A stretch of 6,661 nucleotides of DNA from an uncultured Eubacteriales bacterium. GTDB lineage: Bacteria; Bacillota_A; Clostridia; Christensenellales; Aristaeellaceae. The DNA lies in NCBI GenBank assembly GCA_900321945.1, contig ONXY01000200.1, positions 1-6,661 on the forward strand, in the 5' to 3' direction. Positions 1 through 6,430 of this stretch are shown in pieces. The notes under the pieces were generated by a model. The model had not been told where the DNA came from, ran no database searches, and saw only the letters and a program-made list of their open reading frames with translations. Each line of letters starts with the position of its first letter. Position 1 is the stretch's first letter. Both the position numbers and the translations under genes were made by a program.

Positions 1-1521
1 CTGTCCAACATGAGCCACGAGATCCGCACGCCGATGAACGCCATCATCGGGCTGAACAACATCGCGCTGAACGAACCCACCGCCTCGCCGAAGGTGAAGG
101 AATACCTGACGAAGATCGGCGCTTCCGCGCAGCATCTGCTGGGGATCATCAACGATATTCTGGACATGTCCCGGATCGAGTCGGGCCGGATGATCATCCG
201 GAACGAGGAATTCTCCTTCGCGAAGAGCCTGGAGCAGGTCAACACCATCGTCAGCGGGCAGTGCCGGGACAAGGGGCTGCATTTCGAATGCGCGATGCGC
301 GGCCGGATCGACGAATACTATATCGGCGACGCCATGAAGCTCCGCCAGGTGATGATCAACATTCTGAGCAACGCGGTCAAGTTCACCCCGGAGGGGGGAT
401 CTGTCCGCTTCATCATCGAGGAGGGGCCGCGGTTCGGCGGCCGGGCGACGATCCGGTTTATCATATCGGACACCGGAATCGGCATGAGCAGAGAGTTTCT
501 GCCTCATCTGTTCGACGCCTTCAGCCAGGAGGACTCCTCCTCCACGAACCGTTTCGGGAGCACCGGTCTCGGAATGCCGATCACGAAGAGCATCGTGGAG
601 CTGATGAACGGGCACATCGAGGTGGAAAGCGAAAAAGGCACGGGAACCACCTTTACCGTCACGGTTACGCTGGGAGAGTCGGAGCGGCGGAATGCCGGAG
701 CGGAGGACAGTGCGCTGAAACCGCATGAGCTGAGCGTGCTGGTGATCGACGACGATCCGATCGCGCTGGAACACGCCCGGATCGTTCTCAGCCAGGTGGG
801 AATTACCTGCGAGACGGCGGGATCCGGGCCGGAGGGCATCGGCATGACGCAGATCCGGCACGCCCGCCGGGAGGACTACGACCTGATTCTGATCGACTGG
901 CGCATGCCGGGAATGGACGGCGTGGAGGCGACCCGGCGGATCCGCTCCATGGCGGGGCATGAGACGCCCATCATCATCCTGACTTCCTTCAACTGGGACG
1001 ACATCGCGGACGAGGCCAGGGAGGCCGGCGTGGACACTTTCGTGCCGAAGCCGCTGTTCGCCGGGAGCGTGCTGGACGAGTTCCGGGAGGCCTTCAAGAG
1101 AAAGAACGAAACGGCCGCGCGCGGACGCGCGGATCTGAAGGGAAGGCGCGTGCTGCTGGCGGAGGACGTGGCCGTGAACGCCGAGATCATGGTCATGGTT
1201 CTGAGCATGCGGGAGATCGAAGCGGACGTGGCTGAAAACGGAAAAGCCGCCGTGGATCTGTTCCGCAGCCGGCCGGAGGGATATTACGACGCCGTTCTGA
1301 TGGATATGCGCATGCCGGTCATGGACGGGCTGGAGGCGACGAAGGTCATCCGGGCGTCCGGACGCGCCGACGCGAAGAGCATTCCGATCATCGCGCTCAC
1401 GGCCAACGCCTTCGACGAGGACGTGCAGCGCAGCCTGCAGGCGGGGCTGAACGCCCATCTCAGCAAGCCGGTGGAGCCGGAAGCGCTGTTCAGCACGCTG
1501 GAAACCCTGATTCATCCCTGA
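1..1521 (+). CDS. Hybrid sensor histidine kinase (HisKA-HATPase-REC-REC), 5' end outside window
   Basis: The reading frame is open from base 1, so the gene is truncated by the window edge and its input region is missing; the in-frame ATG at base 10 lies inside the H-box and is not a real start. Counting residues from base 1, the phospho-acceptor is His6 in NMSHEIRTPMN. The HATPase_c domain follows, with N-box NILSNAVKFT (Asn124), G1 box DTGIGM (Asp157) and G2 box GSTGLGM (about 186-192). Two receiver domains come next. REC1 has acidic residues 250-252, Asp299 (IDWRMPGMDG), Thr328 and Lys350. REC2 has Glu388/Asp389, Asp435 (MDMRMPVMDG), Thr467 and Lys489. All catalytic residues look intact. 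By family knowledge such a protein autophosphorylates on His and passes phosphate to its own Asp residues. The gene ends 33 nt before the next kinase gene, probably in the same operon, and its HisKA, HATPase and REC2 parts are paralogous to that gene. What it senses cannot be seen here. Confidence 0.95.
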   Translation: MSNMSHEIRTPMNAIIGLNNIALNEPTASPKVKEYLTKIGASAQHLLGIINDILDMSRIESGRMIIRNEEFSFAKSLEQVNTIVSGQCRDKGLHFECAMRGRIDEYYIGDAMKLRQVMINILSNAVKFTPEGGSVRFIIEEGPRFGGRATIRFIISDTGIGMSREFLPHLFDAFSQEDSSSTNRFGSTGLGMPITKSIVELMNGHIEVESEKGTGTTFTVTVTLGESERRNAGAEDSALKPHELSVLVIDDDPIALEHARIVLSQVGITCETAGSGPEGIGMTQIRHARREDYDLILIDWRMPGMDGVEATRRIRSMAGHETPIIILTSFNWDDIADEAREAGVDTFVPKPLFAGSVLDEFREAFKRKNETAARGRADLKGRRVLLAEDVAVNAEIMVMVLSMREIEADVAENGKAAVDLFRSRPEGYYDAVLMDMRMPVMDGLEATKVIRASGRADAKSIPIIALTANAFDEDVQRSLQAGLNAHLSKPVEPEALFSTLETLIHP

Positions 1522-1540
1522 CAGATCAGGAGGGGAAGGG

Positions 1541-1547
1541 AGAGAGG
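1541..1547 (+). promoter_or_regulatory. Ribosome binding site for the permease-kinase gene
   Basis: AGAGAGG lies 7 nt before the ATG at 1555. A stronger purine run, AGGAGGGGAAGGG at 1528-1540, sits further upstream, 14 nt from the ATG. The whole gap between the two kinase genes is purine-rich and has no terminator-like hairpin, which supports co-transcription and fixes the ATG at 1555 as the start. Confidence 0.6.
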
Positions 1548-1554
1548 ACAGGAA

Positions 1555-4392
1555 ATGGACACAAACAATACGGGCGCCGCGAGACCGCTGGACCGGTACC
1601 TGTCCGTGGCGGACGTCTGGGCGATGGCCTTCGGCTGCATGGTCGGCTGGGGCGTGTTCGCCATGCCGGGAACGACCTTCCTCCCCGTGGCCGGCCCCGC
1701 GGGAACCGTTCTTTCGATTCTGGCGGGCATGGCCGTAATGCTCGTGATCGGAAGCAACTTCGCCTATCTGATGGGCCGGTCGCCCATCACGGGCGGGGTC
1801 TACTCCTACACCAAGGAAGCGTTCGGCCGGGACCACGCCTTCCTGAGCTGCTGGTTTCTGTGCCTGTCCTACCTGACCATCGTTTTCCTGAACGGAACCG
1901 CCCTGTTCTTCATCGTGCGGACGCTGTTTGCCGACGTGGCGCAGAGCGGGCCGCACTACACCGTCGCCGGAAACGTCATCTACCTCGGGGAGACGCTCGC
2001 CTCCGTGCTGGTGCTGACCGGCGTCGGCGCGCTGTTTGTGGCGGCCAAGCCGATGCTCCAGCGCCTGCATACCGTTCTCGCGTTTCTTCTGTTCGCCGGG
2101 ACGGCCGTGACGGCGGCCTTCTGCGTGCCGAAGGCGCTCTCGTCCGGCGCGTTCCGGGACTTCGGCACCCTCGGGCTGAACAGGGGGTACGCGGTTTTCA
2201 GCCTGATCATCCTGGCCCCGTGGGCGTACGTGGGTTTTGAGGTCACGGCGTTCGACACGGCGCATTTCAGGTTCCCCAGCCGGAAATCCGGAAAGGTGCT
2301 CGCCGTTTCCATCATCGCGGCGGCGCTGGCCTACAGCTCCATGACCCTGGTCAGCGTGGCGTCCGTCCCGGACGGGTTCGCCTCCTGGCAGGAGTATATC
2401 GCGGGGCTGGACGGACTGAAGGGCACGGCTTCCGTGCCGACCTTCCACGCCGCGAAATCCATTATGGGGCCGGCGGGCCTGACAATCATGACGGTTACGG
2501 CCGCGGCGGCGATCCTGACGGGCATTATCGGAGGCTACCGGGCCACGACCCGGGTGCTTTCCACCATGGCAGAGGACCGGATCCTGTCGGAAAAGTTCTC
2601 AAAAACCACCTACAGCATCGTGTTCATCATGGCGCTGAGCGTCCTGCTTTCCCTGCTGGGCCGGAACACGCTGACCTGGTTCACCGACCTGACGTCCTTC
2701 GGGGCGATCGTCGGCTTCGGCTATACCTCGGCCGCGGCGTACCGGATCGCCCGGATGGAGGGAAACAGGCGGACGGTGGTCACCGGCGCGGCCGGCACCG
2801 CGATTTCCGCCCTGCTCGCGGTGGTGCAGATCGTCCCGCGGCTGGCGGCCATGGAGGCGATGGGCAGCGAGGCCTTCCTGATGCTGTCCCTGTGGTGCCT
2901 GCTGGGGTTTGTATTCTACCGGAGAACGGTGGCGCGGAGCACGCTGACGGAATACAGCGGCATCTCCGCCGCCGGCGTGGTGCTGTTCACCCTGCTGGTG
3001 TATTCGGCGATGATGTGGCTGGCGAAGCGGCTGGCCGCCGGGGAAAGCGCGGAATGGATGAAGCAGTCCCTCGTCTGGGGCGGGATCGTCGTGATGGTGA
3101 TCGTTTTCACCGGCCTGGGGGTCATGCTGCACGTCCAGAACGTGGTCCGGCAGAAGCATGAGTCGGCGGAGCGGGAGAAGATCCACGCGGTGGAGAGCAG
3201 CCTCGCGAAAAGCCGGTTCCTGTTCAACATGTCCCACGACATCCGCACGCCGATGAACGCGATCATCGGATACACCGGCCTGGCGCGGAAGGAAACGGAT
3301 CCGGGGCGGATCCGCGAATATCTGGAAAAGATCGACGGCTCCAGCCGGCATCTGCTGTCGCTGATCAACGACATTCTGGAGATGAGCCGGATCGAGAACG
3401 GGAAGATCGAGCTGGAGTATGTTCCGGCGGATCTCCGAGCCGTCTTCGAAGGCATGCAGGATCTGTTTTCCGAGCAGATGAAACAGAAGAAAATGGACTT
3501 CCGGGTGCACACCGGCCGGGTGCAGAACCGGTACGTCTGGTGCGACAGGAAGAACCTGAACCGCGTGCTGCTGAACGTGCTGAGCAACGCGTACAAGTTC
3601 ACGCCGGAGGGAGGCGTCGTCACCCTTTCCCTCGCGGAAACGGGGGCGCCCGAAAACGGATACGGCTCCTACGAGATCCGCGTGCAGGACAGCGGCATCG
3701 GCATGTCGCGGGAGTTCGCGGAAAAAATCTTCACGGCTTTCGAGCGGGAACGCACCTCCACCGTCAGCGGCGTGGAAGGTACCGGCCTGGGAATGTCCAT
3801 CACCAAGAGCATCGTCGACCTGATGGGAGGAAGCATCGAGGTGATGACGGCGCCCGGAGCCGGCACGACGATCATCATCCGGCTGAAGTTCCGTCTCGCG
3901 GAGGAAAAGGACGTGCGGGAGACGGCCGAAAAGGAGGAACCCGCCGCGGACGCGGCCGGGGAGAGCGCGGAGGGAACCGATTTTACCGGCAGACGGGCTC
4001 TTCTGGTCGAGGATAACCTGATCAATATGGAGATCGCCCGGATGATCCTGTCACAGGCGGGGTTCGAGGTCGAAACCGCGGAGAACGGAAAAGCGGCCGT
4101 GGACATGGTCTCAGCCTCCGCGCCCGGCGCCTACGACGTCATCCTCATGGATATCCAGATGCCCGTGATGGACGGTTACGAGGCGACGCGGGCGATCCGC
4201 GCGCTGGAGAATCCGGAACTCGCGGAAATCCCGATTCTGGCCATGACCGCGAACGCGTTCAGGGAGGACGTGCAGGCGGCGGAGCAGGCGGGCATGCAGG
4301 GCCACATCGCGAAACCCATCGACGTCGGCCTGCTGATGAAGACGCTGGCGGACACGCTGAACCGGAAAAGCGCTCCGGACGCGGCCGGCTGA
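1555..4392 (+). CDS. APC-family permease fused to a hybrid histidine kinase (APC-HisKA-HATPase-REC)
   Basis: A 945-aa single-chain fusion. Residues about 20-455 look like a complete APC-superfamily amino-acid permease. TM1 has GCMVGWGVFAMPGT (compare GxxIGxGIF). SPITGGVYSYTKEAFG follows TM2 and GFEVTAFDTAHF closes TM6, followed by the basic loop FPSRKSGK. GGYRATTRVLSTMAEDRILS follows TM8, as in the family. By eye there are about 12 helices, then two more (about 470-491 and 504-528). A short charged helix (529-553) leads straight into HisKA with His561 (NMSHDIRTPMN). HATPase_c has Asn678, DSGIGM (Asp712) and GTGLGM (742-747). A Glu/Ala-rich linker (about 781-811) precedes one REC domain with Glu819/Asp820, phospho-acceptor Asp866, Thr898 and Lys920. 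There is no PAS, HAMP or HPt domain. The inference is a membrane sensor that reads substrate binding or transport of an amino acid or amine, as CbrA is thought to do with an SLC5-type domain. Substrate and partner regulator are unknown. Start ATG 1555 has a Shine-Dalgarno site and precedes TM1 by about 20 residues. Confidence 0.95.
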   Translation: MDTNNTGAARPLDRYLSVADVWAMAFGCMVGWGVFAMPGTTFLPVAGPAGTVLSILAGMAVMLVIGSNFAYLMGRSPITGGVYSYTKEAFGRDHAFLSCWFLCLSYLTIVFLNGTALFFIVRTLFADVAQSGPHYTVAGNVIYLGETLASVLVLTGVGALFVAAKPMLQRLHTVLAFLLFAGTAVTAAFCVPKALSSGAFRDFGTLGLNRGYAVFSLIILAPWAYVGFEVTAFDTAHFRFPSRKSGKVLAVSIIAAALAYSSMTLVSVASVPDGFASWQEYIAGLDGLKGTASVPTFHAAKSIMGPAGLTIMTVTAAAAILTGIIGGYRATTRVLSTMAEDRILSEKFSKTTYSIVFIMALSVLLSLLGRNTLTWFTDLTSFGAIVGFGYTSAAAYRIARMEGNRRTVVTGAAGTAISALLAVVQIVPRLAAMEAMGSEAFLMLSLWCLLGFVFYRRTVARSTLTEYSGISAAGVVLFTLLVYSAMMWLAKRLAAGESAEWMKQSLVWGGIVVMVIVFTGLGVMLHVQNVVRQKHESAEREKIHAVESSLAKSRFLFNMSHDIRTPMNAIIGYTGLARKETDPGRIREYLEKIDGSSRHLLSLINDILEMSRIENGKIELEYVPADLRAVFEGMQDLFSEQMKQKKMDFRVHTGRVQNRYVWCDRKNLNRVLLNVLSNAYKFTPEGGVVTLSLAETGAPENGYGSYEIRVQDSGIGMSREFAEKIFTAFERERTSTVSGVEGTGLGMSITKSIVDLMGGSIEVMTAPGAGTTIIIRLKFRLAEEKDVRETAEKEEPAADAAGESAEGTDFTGRRALLVEDNLINMEIARMILSQAGFEVETAENGKAAVDMVSASAPGAYDVILMDIQMPVMDGYEATRAIRALENPELAEIPILAMTANAFREDVQAAEQAGMQGHIAKPIDVGLLMKTLADTLNRKSAPDAAG

Positions 4393-4413
4393 GCCGCCCG
4401 CCGCGGGGAGACG

Positions 4414-4442
4414 GTTCCGCGGAACGGCCGGTCCGGCCGGAC
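4414..4442. repeat. Two perfect 12-bp palindromes 5 bp apart
   Basis: GTTCCGCGGAAC (4414-4425) and GTCCGGCCGGAC (4431-4442) each equal their own reverse complement and are separated by 5 bp. Both begin GT, end AC and have similar cores (TTCCGCGGAA, TCCGGCCGGA). They lie 22 nt after the permease-kinase stop codon. They have no loop, so they are poor hairpins. They could be a paired dimer-binding site or simply GC-rich chance. No function can be assigned. Confidence 0.4.
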
Positions 4443-4465
4443 ACGACGGAAAAACGGGAGCAGAA

Positions 4466-4501
4466 AAAAAGGACGTCCGCCGCCGGGCAGACGTCCTTTT
4501 T
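4466..4501. terminator. Bidirectional intrinsic terminator between convergent genes
   Basis: A perfect 12-bp inverted repeat: AAAAAGGACGTC (4466-4477) pairs with GACGTCCTTTTT (4490-4501) around a 12-nt GC-rich loop. Read rightward the stem ends in five Ts; read leftward it ends in the complement of seven As (4464-4470). It lies 73 nt after the stop of the + strand permease-kinase gene and 11 nt after the stop of the - strand MBL-fold gene. It can therefore serve both operons. Confidence 0.88.
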
Positions 4502-4512
4502 CGCGCGTTCCG

Positions 4513-5151
4513 TCAGATGACGACCACGCGGGGATGACATTCCAGATCGCCGCGGGTGACGCGGAGCGCGGCGCCTCCCCTCCGGACCAGAGCGGGGTCC
4601 CAGAGACGCGTGAAATCCTCCACGGGCCCGATGGGCCAGGAAGCGTTGTATTCCGTGCGGTAGTGCATGGGGAGAATAATCCGGGGATTCAGCTGCTCCG
4701 CCACGTCCCGGGCCTCCTCCGGGCCGACGGTAAAGAACCCGCCCACCGGGAGCATCAGAATATCCACGGAGCCCAGGGCCTCCAGCTGATCCGCGTCCAG
4801 CAGGCATCCCAGGTCGCCCAGATGCGCGACCCGGAGATCCTCCGCCTCCAGCAGGAAAAGAAGGGTTTTTCCGCGCTTTGAGCCGCCGGCGTCGTCGTGG
4901 TCGGCCAGGACGGAGGTGACCGTCACGCCCGGGGCGAAGGTATGGACTCCCGCGTAATCGATGATCTGCGGATGCCCGCCGACCGCGTCCGCGGCGTCGT
5001 GATCGTGATGGTGATGGGACACCAGGACGCCGTCCGCCTCCAGATCCGGAACGGGGTAGCCCACGGAGGCATCGAAGGGATCGGTGACGATCCGGAAGCC
5101 GCTTTCAAGGGTGATCAGAAATTCCGAGTGGCCGATGTGCTGAAAAAGCAT
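4513..5151 (-). CDS. MBL-fold metal-dependent hydrolase (UlaG-like / Lactamase_B_3 type)
   Basis: 212 aa, a usual length for the small cytoplasmic UlaG-like members of the metallo-beta-lactamase fold; no signal peptide is seen. The N-terminus has the family opening IGHSEFLI followed by TDPF (Asp24). The metal-binding motif HxHxDH is His46-x-His48-x-Asp50-His51, inside SHHHHDHD. Further candidate ligands are His85 (ADHDD), Asp113 (HLGDLG) and His163 (PMHY). The fold therefore looks complete and active with two metal ions. The family acts on varied phosphodiester, lactone and other ester bonds, and the substrate cannot be read from sequence. The start ATG at 5151 lies inside the end of the upstream gene (37-nt overlap) and has a GGAGG 7 nt ahead. 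It is the last gene of the leftward row before the shared terminator. Confidence 0.93.
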   Translation of the reverse strand: MLFQHIGHSEFLITLESGFRIVTDPFDASVGYPVPDLEADGVLVSHHHHDHDAADAVGGHPQIIDYAGVHTFAPGVTVTSVLADHDDAGGSKRGKTLLFLLEAEDLRVAHLGDLGCLLDADQLEALGSVDILMLPVGGFFTVGPEEARDVAEQLNPRIILPMHYRTEYNASWPIGPVEDFTRLWDPALVRRGGAALRVTRGDLECHPRVVVI

Positions 5152-5678
5152 GACTGTCCCTCCTCTTCTTCTTCCGCCGGCTTTCCGCCGGCGCTTTTTC
5201 CGCCGGGGGCGGTCCGGAACCGGATTTCGCTCATACGGCGTTCCCGCAGGAAACGGGCGGCCTCACGGTGAAGCCCGCGGCAGGCGGCCTCCGTCTCTTT
5301 TCCGCCCTCCTCCAGAGCCTTCAGCAGGCGGATGATTCCGTCCCGGGGGAAGGAAAGATCCGGATGCCTTTCCAGCAGGCTTCGCAGACAGGCCGCCTCC
5401 TCCCCGGGCGGGAGCGCGTCCCGCCAGTCTCCGGGGAGCAGGGCCGGGCCGGGCCGCAGACCGATTCCGCCTTCCTCCGGAAAAACCTCCCAGCCCGCCT
5501 GTCCGGCCCGCTCCGCGAAAGACGCGCAGGCCTCCGGACCGGCGCACCGCGGCAGATCCGTGAAGTAAAGGACATCCGCCTTCCGGCTCCGCCTCAGAGC
5601 GGGGGGCCGGACGCACTCCGCCCCGTCCAGCAGGGTCCGGAGCTCCGCGCGGAGAGCGGAAAAACCGTTTTCACGCAT
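5115..5678 (-). CDS. Conserved-looking hypothetical protein, 187 aa
   Basis: I do not recognise this family. The protein is soluble, with no signal peptide or membrane segment. Residues about 30-110 look like a compact alpha/beta domain: ADVLYFTDLPR, then a helix with GPEACASFAERAGQAGWEV, then FPEEGGIGLRPGPALLPGDW. A helical region rich in Arg, Glu and Leu follows (about 113-150). The end is a low-complexity tail, GGKSAGGKPAEEEEEG, encoded by near-repeats of CCGGCGGAA, and then residues that overlap the MBL gene. ATG 5678 is well supported: AAGGAGG lies 9 nt upstream and the phosphoesterase stop only 17 nt upstream. Codon use is GC-rich like its neighbours. The tight packing suggests a partner or accessory role with the two metallohydrolases on either side; this is inference only. 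Confidence 0.78.
   Translation of the reverse strand: MRENGFSALRAELRTLLDGAECVRPPALRRSRKADVLYFTDLPRCAGPEACASFAERAGQAGWEVFPEEGGIGLRPGPALLPGDWRDALPPGEEAACLRSLLERHPDLSFPRDGIIRLLKALEEGGKETEAACRGLHREAARFLRERRMSEIRFRTAPGGKSAGGKPAEEEEEGQSCFFSTSATRNF
5159..5163 (-). promoter_or_regulatory. Ribosome binding site for the MBL-fold gene, inside the upstream gene
   Basis: GGAGG on the - strand lies 7 nt before ATG 5151. It sits inside the Glu-rich tail codons of the 187-aa gene. It decides the overlapping start of the MBL gene and suggests translational coupling, because ribosomes finishing the upstream gene pass over this site. Confidence 0.75.
5172..5206. repeat. Three copies of TTCCGCCGG within a coding tail
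   Basis: TTCCGCCGG occurs at 5172-5180, 5183-5191 and 5198-5206. On the - strand these encode the Gly-Gly-Lys / Pro-Ala-Glu low-complexity tail of the 187-aa protein. Slippage between such copies could change the tail length between strains. Confidence 0.6.
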
Positions 5679-5687
5679 GAGCCGGGA

Positions 5688-5694
5688 CCTCCTT
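5688..5694 (-). promoter_or_regulatory. Ribosome binding site for the 187-aa gene
   Basis: AAGGAGG on the - strand lies 9 nt before ATG 5678 and starts just one base after the phosphoesterase stop codon (5696-5698). Such a strong site squeezed into the junction confirms that the 187-aa frame is a real gene and that the two are co-transcribed. Confidence 0.8.
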
Positions 5695-5695
5695 T

Positions 5696-6379
5696 TCAGA
5701 AATGCTCGCCGCCGGGCTCGCTGAGCTTCTCCATTTTCCGCAGGGCGCGGGGCGTCGGCTGCCCGGGGGCCCGCCGGTCCTCCGGGAAATCGTATTCAAA
5801 GCTTCCGCAGGCGTTGATCACCGGAATGCCGTCCCATTCGCGCTGACGCTGGAAATCCCGGGCGGAATAGGCCTTGTGAACGTGGCCGTGAAACATGACG
5901 GCCGGGCGGTACTGGCTCAGCAGATCCCTGAAGCACTCAAAGCCGCGGTGGGCCAGATCGGGCTGATCTCCCAGGCCGGCGACGGGGGAGTGGGCCAGAA
6001 GAATGTCGAATCCGCCTGTTTTTTTCAGCTCCCTCCGGAGCTTCCGGATCCGCTCCTGCATCTCCCGCTCCGAGAACATGGTCGGGACGTCCGGACGGTA
6101 GCGCATGCATCCGCCGAGGCCGAGGATCCGCAGGCCTTTCACCATCACCACATGCCCCTCCGCGCAGATGCATCCTTCGGGAGGCCTGCTGTCGTAGGCG
6201 TCGTCGTGATTCCCGTGGACGTAAACCACAGGCGCGGAGCAGAAACAGGTCATGTAGCTGAGATAGGCGGAAGGCAGATCTCCGGCGGAGAGGATCAGAT
6301 CCGCCGCCCGCAGGGTCCCGAGGCCGAACTCGCTCCAGAGACGCTGCACGGGTTCATCGGCAAGAGCCAGAATATGCAT
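5696..6379 (-). CDS. Calcineurin-like metallophosphoesterase
   Basis: 227 aa, cytoplasmic, a normal length for small bacterial calcineurin-like phosphoesterases. Motifs run in order: LALADEP (Asp8, motif I), SAGDLP (Asp34), HGNHDD (Asn57, His58), LLAHSP (His130) and FHGHVHK (His166, His168). Motif I is normally Asp-x-His, but here it is Asp8-Glu-Pro10, so one metal-1 ligand is absent or supplied differently. The remaining ligands are intact. INACGSFEYDF near the C-terminus fits the final strands of the fold. Known members cleave phosphomonoesters or phosphodiesters, including cyclic nucleotides; the substrate is unknown here. ATG 6379 has a GGAGG 9 nt upstream (6389-6393). The gene lies 51 nt after the upstream gene's stop and 17 nt before the 187-aa gene, so it is the first or second gene of a leftward operon. 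Confidence 0.92.
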   Translation of the reverse strand: MHILALADEPVQRLWSEFGLGTLRAADLILSAGDLPSAYLSYMTCFCSAPVVYVHGNHDDAYDSRPPEGCICAEGHVVMVKGLRILGLGGCMRYRPDVPTMFSEREMQERIRKLRRELKKTGGFDILLAHSPVAGLGDQPDLAHRGFECFRDLLSQYRPAVMFHGHVHKAYSARDFQRQREWDGIPVINACGSFEYDFPEDRRAPGQPTPRALRKMEKLSEPGGEHF

Positions 6380-6430
6380 GACGGGATTCCTCCGTGAATC
6401 AGTAGGCCGGGCGGAAAAGAATACGGTTCT

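Noticed and set aside
10..12. ATG at base 10 as the start of the first kinase
   Set aside because: It is the Met of NMSHEIRTP within the H-box; the frame is open to base 1 and a real kinase needs the dimerisation helix and input region before it.
2599..3510. A 303-codon open frame on the - strand, opposite the permease-kinase gene
   Set aside because: It is antisense to a clearly functional membrane and kinase sequence. Its translation is rich in His, Arg, Gln and Pro with no recognisable domain, as expected from the complement of GC-rich codons.
2916..3623. A 235-codon open frame on the - strand over the HisKA region
   Set aside because: Antisense to conserved kinase motifs, Ser/Arg/Cys-rich and without a domain or a good ribosome site; a shadow frame.
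4259..4807. A 182-codon - strand frame crossing the terminator and both convergent gene ends
   Set aside because: It reads through the intrinsic terminator and overlaps two real genes in the wrong frame. The product is Gly/Arg/Pro-rich low-complexity sequence.
5000..5020. Short GTGATG/GTGATCG-type repeat
   Set aside because: It simply encodes the His-rich metal motif SHHHHDHD of the MBL-fold protein on the - strand.
5702..6397. A 231-codon + strand frame opposite the metallophosphoesterase
   Set aside because: The opposite strand holds ordered phosphoesterase motifs and a Shine-Dalgarno site; this frame has no domain and is the usual complement artefact.
6380..6430. Possible promoter for the phosphoesterase operon in the 51-nt gap
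   Set aside because: A TATTCT-like -10 is visible on the - strand, but no -35 element stands at a proper distance, so it was not called.
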